Source of the DNA: Mycoplasmoides fastidiosum
GTDB lineage: Bacteria; Bacillota_I; Bacilli_A; Mycoplasmatales; Mycoplasmoidaceae
DNA length: 64,000 bases
Reading direction: 5' to 3'
Assembly: GCF_024498275.1 (NCBI RefSeq)
Contig: NZ_CP101809.1
Span: 992,001 to 1,056,000 of the forward strand
Part shown: one piece after another, positions 33,578 to 44,280 of the stretch
Numbering within the stretch: position 1 is the first letter of the stretch
Layout of the letters: each line of letters opens with the position of its first letter
The notes under the pieces: model-generated
What the model was told of the DNA's origin: nothing
The model's database searches: none
What the model saw: the letters and a program-made list of their open reading frames with translations, nothing else
Translations under genes and position numbers: made by a program

Positions 33578-35809
33578 ATGAAGAAATTAAATTTTCTACA
33601 TAGAAAAAAATTTGGATTAACCGGTTTTAGTGTAGCTACCACTAGTAGTATTGTTTTAGCTGCATGTGCAAATAATGCTGCTGTTGCACAAAATAATAAT
33701 ACTGGTAATAACTCCAATCAACCCAATCAAAATGATGCAAACGGAATTAATAATTCCAATAACTCGGCAAATTCTGAACCGAATGCCCCTAATCAATCTG
33801 ATCAAAATAATTTAGACAAAACTAAAAAATCAGATAATTTAGTTGATCAAATTAATATGAATAGCAGTAACAGTTCAAATAATGCATCAACCACTAACCC
33901 ACTTCTTAAAGTTCCTCAAGCAACTGTTAATCAAATTGCAGCCACTAAACATTTATTGCAACAAGCTGAAATTAAAACTGTTTTAACAATCGATAAAGAA
34001 AAAGCACTTGAAAAAATTAGAGCTAATATTGTAACTGTTAGTGAAGTAGGCAAATTTAGTCAAGAAACAATTGCCACTTCTAAAACTGCTCTAGGAAATG
34101 TTTCAGATGAGATAGTAACAACCATTGATGGCACTAGTGAAAAATCTCATTCTGTTATGGCTTTATTAAAAACATTAGAGTCTCAATTAACAACTTCAGC
34201 AATTGACACTAGTATTATTCCCGTTACAAAAAAAGATGAATTTTCCCAAACCATTAAAAACGTAAAAAAATATGCTAGTAATTTATTAATTAAATTAAAT
34301 ACATTGCCATCGAGTAAAAGTGCAAATACTACACTTTTAAATACTGCTAAACAAACATTTGAAACTGCTTTAGAAGCTTATGCTAAATCAACTACCCAAG
34401 ATAATAGTTGAACAACTCTAAAAAACGCTCATGAAAATTATCATAAAAAATTAAAACAAGTCATTCCCCAATTAATTGAAGTTCAAAAAGCAGCGTTTGA
34501 TGTGGATAAAGCAACTTCTTTACTAGAAACCTTTGTTAATCATGATGTTGCAACCTTTTTATCAGACAAAACAAATGGCACTAAACATTCTCATATTTTA
34601 AATGCTTTAGTATCTAAAGTGCGGATTAATGTTTTAGGCACTGCTGGTTATGATTTATGAGCTGAAGATAGTGCTCCCTTTGGTATTGAAGATGACACAA
34701 ATCCAAGCACTCAACTTTATGCGATTGTTGTCGGATTAGCTGATCAAAATGCTGCTTGAAGCAGTTTAAATAAACAAATGAAGGTTTTAACCTACAATCA
34801 AAGTTTATTAATCAATAATGATAGTGCTGTGAATTTTTTAGCCCTACATTTAAACACTTTATTGCCGGTTGATGTTTCGCGTTTAAATGCTTATTTAACC
34901 GTAGATGCATCTAATGTTTTAAAAATCTTAAATCCTGTTGATAAAAACGTATCAGAAATTTTAGCAAAAATCGCTAATGGTTCAAATCAATACTCAACTC
35001 TTTTAACAGGAGATGGAACAAATACTTTAGTAAAAAAACTAGAAACTTTAGCAACTAAAGTTAGTGATTCTGGTCGTCAAACTAAAGTAAATGCATTAAA
35101 AACCGCAGCAGAAAAATTAAAAAATTTATTTACGTCTTTTCAAACCGAATGAGACAAACTACAAAAATTATTATGAATAAAAAATGAGTCCAATAAAATT
35201 ACATACCCGTTATTAGAAGGTGCAGCTAATTTAAATCGTTTGATTGCATTATCTAATAATTATGGCGACGTATTACAAGTTGTTGCTCAAGGCCAAGCTT
35301 TAAGAAAATTAAGTATTGAAATTGCAACAATATTGTACAATCCGCTTGGTAATGATTCACAACCATTAAATAAAAAATCATTAATGTATTTTTTAGAACA
35401 AATTATTACCGAAATTAAATCAATGACTGAAGGATCATTTGGCAAAGCATTAAGTGAATTTGCCAGTGAAAATCAGTGAGAAGAAAGTGCTAAATCTGAT
35501 GCTGAAGCCATTGCTCACTCATCAACTTCAGGTACCACGACTACTAATGTTGGCTTAATTTATGCTGATTTAGTTGAAGGAACCACATCTAGCACAAACC
35601 AAGCTGCTAAACTTTCATTTGAACAATTAAAAACTGAATTAGAAAAATTACAAAATAATAGTGGTAATCCTTTGTCTAACTTGTTATCTATATTAAGTTT
35701 GCAACTACAACCCAGTGATGGCAGTCAAACCGCACGATTAACTAATCATTTAATTGAAATATTTAATAATGGTAATATTCTGCCCGAAACAGAAATACAT
35801 GATTTGTAA
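33578..35809 (+). CDS. Array lipoprotein L14 (743 aa)
   Basis: The longest member. Lipobox VLAAC with Cys30 is followed by the longest linker in the array (about 31-118), very rich in Asn with Asp, Ser and Gln. Body blocks are SEVGKFSQETIATSK, AAFDVDKATSLLETF, KVRINVLGTAGYDLW, LPVDVSRLNAYL and NNGNILPETEIHDL. Trp codons are mixed UGA and UGG. It is the nearest relative of L13. The 3' end lies 33 bases before a hairpin that also faces an oppositely oriented gene, so this copy ends the main tandem run. Confidence 0.9.
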
Positions 35810-35840
35810 AAAATAAATAGTTTTTTTCTTATTTGATTTA

Positions 35841-35878
35841 AAAATCCAGGTCATTTTTTATGACCTAGATTTTTTTTG
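35841..35878. terminator. Bidirectional terminator between L14 and a minus-strand lipoprotein gene
   Basis: AATCCAGGTCA and TGACCTAGATT pair except at one position, with T8 on the + side and A runs on the other. It serves L14 and can serve the convergent gene ending at 35890. Confidence 0.8.
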
Positions 35879-35889
35879 TTCTTCAAAAT

Positions 35890-36435
35890 TTATTGAATCG
35901 GAAAAATATCACGATTATTTTCGATATTGACCTGACTAAATAAAATCCTTTGACTTCCGTCATTTTTAATGAAGTAAAAAGTAAAAAATTGACCTTTTTT
36001 AGTTACATCTAACTGATCAAAAACAAAAACTAAAGATGATTCAGCATCGATGTCATGAACTGCTTGAACTGTTGCTGTAGCTGAATAAACAGTAATTGGC
36101 TGAAATAAATCATTATTATGCATCGCTTTTACCCGAGTTGCATAAGCAGTCCATTCACCCATTAAACCTTGCACTGGGGAATGATGTAATTGAAACCGAA
36201 ATTTTCCTTCAGCATTCAATTTATTTTCAGCTATCGCTGCGGGAAATTTTAAAATGCGATCTTCCACATTTGGTTGGGGTTTAATTGCAAAACCTCGATA
36301 ATCAATATTTCGTTGTCTTTTTTGGGTTTGAACATGATTTCCATTTTGATGGTCTCCACATGCTGCTAACAAACTTGCTGAAAATAAACTCATTGCGCCA
36401 AAAGCAAGCACTTTTTTTAAGAATTTAAAAAACAT
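35890..36435 (-). CDS. Small lipoprotein unrelated to the array
   Basis: A 181-aa protein with a basic N terminus (MFFKFLKK), a hydrophobic core and lipobox LLAAC (Cys26), so it is predicted to be a membrane-anchored lipoprotein. The mature part has mixed, non-repetitive composition with aromatic residues (YRGFAIKP, EGKFRFQLHH, VFVFDQLDVTKKGQFFTFYF), quite unlike the A/T/K-rich array proteins, and suggests a compact beta-rich fold. No motif allows a function to be named. It is transcribed against the array and lies between L14 and L15. The start is the only ATG that gives a signal peptide. It contains no UGA codons. Confidence 0.8.
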   Translation of the reverse strand: MFFKFLKKVLAFGAMSLFSASLLAACGDHQNGNHVQTQKRQRNIDYRGFAIKPQPNVEDRILKFPAAIAENKLNAEGKFRFQLHHSPVQGLMGEWTAYATRVKAMHNNDLFQPITVYSATATVQAVHDIDAESSLVFVFDQLDVTKKGQFFTFYFIKNDGSQRILFSQVNIENNRDIFPIQ

Positions 36436-36794
36436 TTTTTCTCACTTATGAATAAATTTATGTTTTTAGTAATTATGAGAACTATTAAAACTTTCTAACT
36501 AAAAAATTTAAATGGAATTTTAACAATCTTATTGTATTTCCCATTAAGCATTAACAATCCTCACCTAAATGAAGATTGTTGATTTAAATTAATTCAGAAA
36601 TTAAAAAAAATCTGATATTTTTATTGTAATCAATGGTTCATATTTACCATCAATATTTTGCACTAAAATTCATTTTGTAATAAATGATTTCTTTTAATAA
36701 AGAAATTTTCCAAGGGTAAAATTATATTAATAAATAATTAGTTCTATTTTGAGCTAAATTATCATGCAAAAAGAAAATTAAAGATTTTGTTGTT
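36436..36794. other. 359-base intergenic region between divergent genes
   Basis: No gene is visible. It contains a 7-bp inverted repeat AACAATC/GATTGTT (36553-36580, 14-base loop) and a TTTTGCACTAAAAT box (TAAAAT 36664-36669) that could be the -10 of L15. The rest is AT-rich without clear signals. TTATCCCC and poly-A are absent. Confidence 0.45.
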
Positions 36795-38872
36795 ATGAAA
36801 AAAATAGGTTTATTTCGAAAGAATAAGTTGTGATTAGCGGGTTTAGTTTTTGCAATTACTAGCAGTTTAGTACTAGCCGCTTGTGGTGATTTTTGAGGCG
36901 AGAATACAGTAAATAAAGATATAACGACTGAAAATAACAAGCCTAATATTGTTCCTAAAATAAAAAGGCCAAGTCCTGATTCTAATGATAGTCCAAAAAC
37001 AGAATCCAAGAAATCCACTCCTGAAATTAAAAAGAATGATGAAGCTAAAACTAAACCTGAAACTTTGGAGCATAATCAACAAGAAATGCCAAGTCCTGAA
37101 GTTATCCCAGCTGAGCCTGTAATTCCTGCTGAACCAGTTGAAACTCCCGAAGTAATAGCCCAAAAAGAACGTGTAATGCAAGCTAAGATGGTTTTACAAC
37201 GAACCGAAGTAAAAATGGCATTACAACAAAACGAAGAAAGAACTGTTGCAGCTATTAATCAAAACTTAACTGCAGCAACTACTGGTGCAATTAATTTGAT
37301 CCCCAAGTTGCAAAGGTTTCTTTAACCATTTTGGGCAATTCTAGTGATCAAGCTGCTAATTCGTCAACCGCTTCAATTCATTCTTTAGTCAATTTCTTAC
37401 AATCTGCAGTGCAAACAGATAAAAATAACCCTCCTGCTAAAAATCAAAAACCAGATCCCAATTATACTCTTAGTTCACTTTTAAATGCAGTCTCTAGTGC
37501 AGCAACTACTTTAACCACTCAATTAAATGCTTTAGCTAATCCTACTAGTACTGAATCATTATCAACACTTAAAACCAAACTAGCAGATGCTTTAGTAGCT
37601 TATACTAATGCAACTAGTGATAATCAAGAAGCCAAATTACAAGCATTATTAGGTGCTAAAAATAAATATCAACAAGAATTAAGTTCAACTACTCAAAAAT
37701 ATTTAACCGTTGCCAATGCGACTATAACCCTTGATTTTGCAACAATTAAACTCAATGATTTTAGTAGTCAAGAAGGGTTAGTAGTTTTAAATGCTAATGG
37801 TCGTTCTCAACAAAATCAAGAAGCGTTAGAGAATCTATTAATTCGTACCCAAGATCAATTTTTGAATCGATCTAACAGCGATCCCCAAAAAAATTTCAAC
37901 AGTTTATTAAATGATTTAATTAATCAAAATCGAGCTTGAAATCAATTAACAAATGATCTTAAAGTTTTAACTTTAAACAGAAGTTTAACAAACGAGAATC
38001 AAGCTGCTTTAAGTTTATTAAATCAGAATGCTGATCAGTTGTTGGCTGAATTAAATGCTAATGTTGATGTTAATAATCCAACTAATTCATCTAGTTTTTC
38101 CACATTATTAGCTCAATTAAATCAAACCAATCCTCGTCCAACAGTGCGAAATATTAGCAATCAGACTAATCAGTACCAAACTTTTTTAGGATCAAATGCT
38201 TGAAATGACTTAATTCGGGACTTACAAGCCGTTAATCAAATAGAAAATAATGCTTATTTAACAAACCAATTAAAATCTTTTTTCAGTATTAATGGTGAAT
38301 TCAATCAGAAATTCACTACTTTTTATCAAGAATGGGATAAATTCCAATCATTCATCAACACTCTTCAATCCATCAAAGAACATTATCAGGCTTATCAAAC
38401 AGCTGAAAGTGTTGCGACATTAAGAAATTTAATTACTTCACCAACTTCAGCTGATCCTGAAATTGCAAAAGGAATGCAAATCTTAAAAGAAATTTTAGGC
38501 GATATCAGTACAAGAGTGTTTCCAGTTCAAAAAAATACTTTAAAAAGAGCTTTAGAGCAATTAGTTCTTGTCTTAGCTAACAATAATAATTCTGAAGCTT
38601 TAAATCGGCTTTTAGAGGCTTTTGCTAGTGGTAAAATTGAAAATCTAAGAATTTTTATCGGTTCTCAGCCAAGCACCAAAACTAATACAGCTAGAGATTT
38701 ATTTCAACAAATGCAAACCAAAGTAGAAAATCTAATTAGTTCTGCAGATCAAGAAATCAAAACTCTTACCGAATTATTTAGAAAACACCAAGATAATTCG
38801 GTTAACAATCCTCAACCTTCAGTCAATCATTCCTTAGCTGAAGCCTTTAATAACGGAATTGTGAGACAATAA
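36795..38872 (+). pseudogene. Array lipoprotein L15, frameshifted
   Basis: Diverged family member with the usual start (MKKIGLFRKNKLW, lipobox VLAAC, Cys30) and a charged K/E/P-rich linker including a VIPAEPVIPAEPVE repeat. The first frame ends at TAA 37323-37325 (176 aa). Between 37290 and 37301 one base appears to be missing. In the next frame the family sequence resumes (DPQVAKVSLTILGNSSDQAANSST) and stays open to TAA 38870-38872, ending SLAEAFNNGIVRQ. In total about 692 aa would be restored. DVARLNAYL is not recognisable here. Since the lesion is not in a homopolymer, simple decay is more likely than switching, though the long intact downstream frame shows it is recent. Confidence 0.75.
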
Positions 38873-38903
38873 TTTCCACGTTTTAAAAAACTATCATCAT
38901 TAC

Positions 38904-38938
38904 AAAAAAACAGAGCAGTATTAAATGATCTGTTTTTT
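38904..38938 (+). terminator. Terminator of L15
   Basis: AACAGAGCA and TGATCTGTT pair imperfectly around a longer loop, followed by T6. It is a degenerate version of the array terminator. Confidence 0.65.
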
Positions 38939-39063
38939 ATTGTTGAAATTTAATAATTAACTGTAAAATTAACTTGAAATTTTCAGTATTATTTCTTTAA
39001 AATGAAAAACTTATACGGATAAAAAATATTAGTAATAATTTGTTTTATGTAGTTAATTTAAAT

Positions 39064-39083
39064 ATTGTTCTGAACAGAACAAT
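39064..39083 (+). promoter_or_regulatory. Inverted repeat in the L16 leader
   Basis: ATTGTTCTG and CAGAACAAT form a perfect 9-bp stem with an AA loop, 11 bases before ATG 39095. It could be an operator or a translational hairpin covering the ribosome site. Confidence 0.45.
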
Positions 39084-39094
39084 TCTTTAATTTG

Positions 39095-41269
39095 ATGAAA
39101 AAAATAAGATGATTTAAAAAAAGTAAATTATGAGTGGTTCAATTGGGATTGGTGAATATTGGCAGCTTAGTTTTAAGTGCTTGTTCAGAACAATTGGCAA
39201 ACACTGAGTCAATCAATAATAACCAACTCTCAAGCAAGGAGACAAAAGATGGTCGGCCTTTAATTAAAAATCCAGAAACCACTTTAACCAAACCTCCAGT
39301 ACAATCAGAAGACTCAAAACCTAAACCAGATGTTGATGCTAATTCTGAAATAGGAAAAAATCAAGAACAAGCTCTATATTTTTTTGAAAAACCTTTCAAA
39401 GATCTTTCAGATAATAATAAGACTCAAAATCAACCTAATAAAAATAATATCCCATTAATTACAACAAATGCTGAACAATTGGATAGAATAAAACAGATTT
39501 TAGCTCAAAGCGAAGTTCAAACAACACTAACAAATAATAAAAAGAAAACTATTGATGAAATTAATAGTCAATTCAATCTTTTAAATACTAAAAGTGTAAG
39601 TTTGAGTTCACAGACAATTACAAATGCTCAATCTAGCTTAGGCAAATCTAATGATACAGCTAATAATTCTGCTACCGCTTCAGTTCATGCATTAACAAAA
39701 TTCTTGCAATCTTCTCTTGTCAAGATTCAAAGCTCTGACACTTCCCAAGAAGATCAAAAATTTTTTAATGATTCTTTCAATGCTTTAACAACCCAAGCAA
39801 ACCAGTTATCCTCTGAATTAACCAAGTTATCTAGTTCTGCTGATCAAGAAAAATTATTATCATTAAAAGCAGATTTTTCAAAAGTCTTAAAAACATATAT
39901 TGATTCAAACAATAATCAAGTGCAGAACTTGCGATCTTTAGTAGAAATTAAAGATCAATATCTAATTCATTTAAGAAATTTAACTGAAAAATACGTTAAA
40001 ATTGCCAATCTTCTAGAAGATCTTAGTTTAAAAGCAATTAAATTAGAAGATCGAGCTAATCATTTGAAATCCGATATTTTCCAATCTAAGGAAAATCAGG
40101 AAGCTTTAGATCATTTATTAGATCAATTACAATCCCAACTTTTAGGTAGATCAAGTGATAATATTGATCAAAATTTCAATTATTCTTTTGAGAATTTAGT
40201 TCATCAAAATCAAACTTGAAACCAATTAGATTATGAAATAAAAGCATTAACTCTAAACCAAGGCTTATTAAGCAACAATCAAGATGCTTTAATTTTTTTA
40301 GCTTTAAATTCTGACAAACTTTTAGACCAATTAAATTTTGCTCCTAATTTAAATCATTCCGCCCAAGTAGCTGGTGTCGCTCCTTTGCTAACCCAATTAA
40401 ATAAAAATAACACCAGAAATGTTGCAAGAGATATCAAGAATCAAACAAATAAATTCCAAAATCTTTTAACATCTAGCAAATGAACAAGTTTAACATCTAA
40501 TGGATGAACAAGTTTAATTGGTGATTTGCAAAAAATCAAGCAACTAGAAACCAGAGATTCAAATTTTCTTGGAAGTACAATAAGTAATTTAGAATCAATG
40601 ATTCAAATTAATAAACAATTTCACGATAAATTTACTAATTTTTATCAAGAATGAAATAAATTTCGTGCCATATTAACTACTCTGCAATCTTTAAAAGATC
40701 ATTATCAAGTTTTTCAAATCAGAAATACCAAAAACTTACTGCAATATTTTATTGATGGTTCTGATTTAAAAGAAGATTGATCCAAAGACTTTGCTGAAAT
40801 GGAAAAGATTCTTAAGGATGAACAAGGCGAAGGTGAGGCTAGTTCGATCAAAAATTTTGCTGATATGGAAAAGATTCTCAAAAATATTCAGACTAAAATC
40901 TCTAGCACTGAAAAAAATACATTAACAGCATCTTTAAAGCAACTAATTGATAGTTTAAGCAGTAGTAATGAATTTCGAATTTTCGACCAATTCCTAGCCA
41001 GCTTCCTTAAAAGCGAAAATCCAAGTGTTAACACTGATGTTGGATCAGATTCCAATGGTTCCATGCAATCTGCTAGTGCTTTATTTGAAAAATTAAAATT
41101 AGAAACCAATAATCTCATTACTTCTTCTGAAAAAATAATCGAAGCACTTTTAAAACTATTTGCAAATCAAAATTCATCCTCAACTAAATTATCTCCATCT
41201 TCTTCTGTTAATGAATTAGCTAAATTATTTAATAGTGATAAAAAACAACCTGAATCAACTCCAAAATAA
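39095..41269 (+). CDS. Array lipoprotein L16 (724 aa)
   Basis: Most diverged intact member. Signal peptide MKKIRWFKKSKLWVVQLG with lipobox LSAC, Cys30 again, and a linker of about 100 residues rich in K, P, D and N. The helical body keeps LSSQTITNAQSSLGKS, NNSATASVHALTKFLQSS, YVKIANL and NFNYSFENLVHQNQTW, and aligns with L15 rather than L1-L14. Two short internal duplications are visible, KWTSLTSNGWTSL and EMEKILKD...DMEKILKN. The C terminus (SSVNELAKLFNSDKKQP) is shortened relative to the NNGD type. It marks the right edge of the array. Confidence 0.88.
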
Positions 41270-41286
41270 TTTCTTTCTAAAATCAA

Positions 41287-41322
41287 AAAAACAACCACTA
41301 AAACTTAGTGGTTGTTTTTTTG
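41287..41322. terminator. Terminator of L16
   Basis: AACAACCACT and AGTGGTTGTT form a 10-bp stem, followed by T7. It also faces the convergent minus-strand gene ending at 41345. Confidence 0.85.
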
Positions 41323-41344
41323 TGTTTAATAAAATAATTTGCTA

Positions 41345-41878
41345 TTAATTATTTTCAGTTGAATTTTTATTTTGTTTTGGTTTGTGGGCTTTATTAGCTG
41401 TAAATTTACGCACTCGATGACAAAAAACAATATCGCTAATAAAAGAAACAAGAGGAAAAATATATTGAAAAATTAAACTGATTAAGGCTAAATTATTCAA
41501 ATTACTTAGTCTGGTTTCTAGATTCGCTTGAAAATCAGGAGTATTCATTAATTTAGCGCTGTTTAAATATAAAAAAATAGCAATAATTAAATTAGCAAAA
41601 AGCGCAATACCAATAACAAACAAGACAAAAACCTGGCCCGAGTTTTGATTTGCAATTAATGCAGGATTAGATAATCATCCAGTAATATTAAGATCGCTCA
41701 ATCCAGCAATACCTTGACCAGGAACACCAAGTTGCAAAGCAGCAGAAACAGCAATTCCTACTGAAATAATAACAAAAAGAAGTCCTAAACTATGCAACAC
41801 AAGTTTAACAATAATTCAAGTTTTCACTTTTTGCAATAATAAATTGGTCTCTGGCTGAAAATTATAAGTTTCGTTCAT
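41345..41878 (-). CDS. Unknown membrane protein, four hydrophobic segments
   Basis: A 177-aa protein read with two UGA-Trp codons. ATG 41878 is preceded by GGGAGG, a strong ribosome site. A short soluble N terminus is followed by a hydrophobic segment (about 20-55), a G/A/L-rich loop (VPGQGIAGLSDLNITGW), a second segment (VFVLFVIGIALFANLIIAIFL), a loop with NTPDFQANLE, a third region (ALISLIFQYIFPLVSFI), and a basic, Asn/Lys-rich cytoplasmic tail. I do not recognise the family. It lies between the lipoprotein array and an RpiR-type regulator and is probably monocistronic. Confidence 0.75.
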
Positions 41879-41977
41879 ATATGAACCTCCCGAAAATTAT
41901 GTTTTTAATTATATTTTAAAAATTGTTTTTTCGGTTAATTATCTAAATATGAAAATAAATAAATTGAATTGTATTTT

Positions 41978-42805
41978 TTAAATTCATTTCTTCAAAATGT
42001 TTTGGGTTTTATCCAGATTTTTTTTGAATTTAGGATTTTTGTTTAATAAATGATCAAACAAATAATCAATAATTAAAAACTGACTAATTTTCGAAGCCGA
42101 TGGCACATGCTTGTTTTTATCATGAATTTTATGATAGCTAATTTTCAGATCAATACAGTTATTTAAAATATTTTCTTCATTAGAAGTAATCACAACAATT
42201 TTACATTGTTGTGATTTGGCAGTTTCGATCGCAATAATAATTTCACGATTTATCATTTTATTAGAAACAACAATGAGTAAAGATTTTTTATCCAATAACG
42301 CAATTAAAGGAAAAAAGACATGAAAATCTGGATCTGAAATTACATTTAACCCAATTTTGCGTAAGTTAGCGGCAAACTCGCTTGCTGTTTTATATGATGA
42401 TCCTAAGCCTAACACCGCCACCCGATTGGCCTGATAAATCATATTGGCCGCTGTTTTAATTTTTTGTAAATTTCGGTCATTAATTGTTGCTTGAAAGGCA
42501 TAGTTTTGAATGTTATACAGCTTATTAAATTCTTCATCTTGATTAATCAACAAGCAACTCTGACTGTTGATAGATTGGATTTGTTTGTTGATATATAACA
42601 CCATTTCTCGGTATGAGTTAAACAAATTTTTTCGAACAAACCGACTCACACTTGCTTCGGATACAAAACATGCTGCTGCTAATTCAGTAAGATTAAGATT
42701 AAAAGAATCATCAGGAAAACTATTAATGTAATTGAAAATATTTAAATCAGATTCTGAGAGTCTATTCCTTTTTTGCAAAATTGGTTTAAAGACACCTTTT
42801 TTCAT
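41978..42805 (-). CDS. RpiR/MurR-family transcriptional regulator with SIS domain
   Basis: A 275-aa regulator. Residues 15-75 form an RpiR-type helix-turn-helix (LTELAAACFVSEASVSRFVRK) and about residues 110-250 are a SIS sugar-phosphate-binding domain (VAVLGLGSSYKTASEFAANLRKIG, LLIVVSNKMINREIIIAIETAK, CKIVVITSN). The last two residues, Trp-Ile, follow a UGA read as Trp; the true stop is TAA 41980-41978. Regulators of this family respond to phosphosugars and usually control nearby sugar-uptake genes, so the two ula-type PTS operons 1.5-4 kb away are natural candidate targets. It is divergent from the gene at 42941, with 135 bases between them. Confidence 0.85.
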
Positions 42806-42940
42806 AAAATAATTTTTAAACTTTTCTTTTTAGGAATTAGGATTTGCAAAAGATAGCAAATTATTTTTAATCCTATATAATTTAAACCAGATAATTTGAT
42901 TAACTAAAATTTCTCATTAAATGATTGGTTTTGTAGCTTT
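42806..42940. promoter_or_regulatory. Divergent promoter region between rpiR-type gene and 42941 gene
   Basis: A TATATAAT box (TATAAT 42876-42881) reads toward the + strand gene, with TTGCAA (42844-42849) further upstream at non-standard distance. No obvious dyad operator is seen. Confidence 0.4.
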
Positions 42941-43582
42941 ATGCTTCTAAGAGTTTCTTTGTATGTGGCAATTACAATTTTATGTTTAATTGCACTAGGA
43001 GCTTTAATTTATTATCTTAAAACCAAAAACAAACATTCTAACCAAAAAGCCCAAAACCAAATTGGTTCAGTCTCTCGACAAACAATTGAAGAACTAGATT
43101 TCTTTTGTAAAAGTAATAACTTTACAAATACTTTTGTCAATTTACTAATTAAAAATAAATTTGCTAAACGGAATTTTTCAGTCATTCCTGGAGTAATTAT
43201 TCTCCCTAATAAAATTGTAGTCCTTTCTGATTTTTTAAATACGAAAAAAGCAAATAAAATCGAAATCACCAATCAGAATTTCAATTCCGGATTTTTGTAT
43301 TTCAAAAACAAGAAAAGAGTGATTGAAAACTTTCACTTAACTTGATACAAAGAAATTGAAAGATTTATGCGCCAAAATTTTGGCAGTGTCGAAGTGGTGC
43401 TTATACATAATAATTCTGATTTAGAAATTGTTAATTCCACTAAATACAAACTTATGACTCTAAGCCAATTAGAAACCTATATTAATTCTAATGCTTCTAA
43501 TCAAGGTGAAATTAGAGTTGAACAAGTTGTCAATCGTTTAGAAAACATTAATAAATTTGAAACTGAAAACAAAAGGCGTTAA
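42941..43582 (+). CDS. Unknown membrane-anchored protein
   Basis: A 213-aa protein read with one UGA-Trp. One N-terminal transmembrane helix (about 5-27, YVAITILCLIALGALIYYL) is followed by a basic stretch and a soluble domain. The segment IPGVIILPNKIVVLSDFLNTKKANKIEIT, then VEVVLIHNNSDLEIVNS and LMTLSQLETYI, gives alternating strands and helices that faintly recall NERD-like nuclease-related domains. The catalytic pattern is not convincing, so I do not assign it. The stop codon directly abuts the start of the next gene (TAA-ATG), so the two are co-translated. Confidence 0.7.
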
Positions 43583-44254
43583 ATGACTTTTCAATTCAAC
43601 TGACTGGGTTTATATTTACCTTTTGTTATCATCACAATTTCTTTTTTGATTCGGTGAATTTATGTTGAAAATTTACGGCATAAATATTCCCAGATTTTTG
43701 TGAAATCGACCAAAAATAATTCATTATATTTTTTAAAAAATCAATTACAATCTCACGATTATCATTATTCACTCCAAATTCAAAAACACTTTTTAGCAAC
43801 TGAATTTAATTCCAAAACACAAACATTACGTATCATTAATCATCTTGATAATAATTCTGTTTATGCGTATGTTAATGCTATTTTTATTTTTCATAAAAGA
43901 GTACACGCCTCAAATCAGTACTATCAAATTGAACAAGGATTTAAAATTACTCAATTAGTTTTATTCCTGTTGTATTCGTTTTTCCTAATTGTGAACTTAT
44001 GAATTGTGACTGTTGTTTTAGTCGGAATTAGTTTGCTTGTTTTTCTAATTGATTTACAAATTAGTTATCAATTATTTCGTAATATTTATTCAGATTGTCT
44101 AAAAGTTTTACCCACCATTTTAGAACCAGATGAACTTAAATTGGGTTTAAAGTATTTACGAACCAAAAAATATTTTTGAGTCTATAAACATCTTGTCTTT
44201 TTTTTAGAAAGCCTTGTTACCACAGTGATTAGTTTTAATCGTTGGGGCAAATAA
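43583..44254 (+). CDS. Membrane protein, possibly a degenerate YugP-like zinc metallopeptidase
   Basis: A 223-aa protein with an N-terminal hydrophobic segment (LGLYLPFVIITISFLIRWIY), a soluble part, then two hydrophobic segments (TQLVLFLLYSFFLIVNLWIVTVVLVGISLLVFLI). The layout, and FNSKTQTLRIINH followed about 20 residues later by FHKRVHAS, resemble YugP-type membrane zinc peptidases, where that site reads AHExGHA. Here only the last His remains, so the metal site would be lost. That relationship is a guess from layout. The gene starts immediately after the preceding stop and ends 26 bases before the first PTS gene, so it may be co-transcribed with it. Confidence 0.65.
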
Positions 44255-44280
44255 TTTTATTTATAAAGTGATCATTCGTT

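Noticed and set aside
3483-38938. CRISPR array or integrated phage as explanation of the repeats
   Set aside because: The repeats are spaced by about 2 kb of coding sequence and comprise promoters, leaders and terminators. There are no short spacers, integrase, transposase or att-like ends.
40440-40900. Short internal duplications in L16 as a possible tandem-repeat switch
   Set aside because: Only two imperfect copies each, with diverged bases. They look like old duplications, not slippage units.
3613-41269. Assignment of the array to VlhA haemagglutinins or to the P35 family
   Set aside because: The lipid-anchored layout is similar, but I do not see the characteristic haemagglutinin or P35 sequence blocks, so no family name is given.
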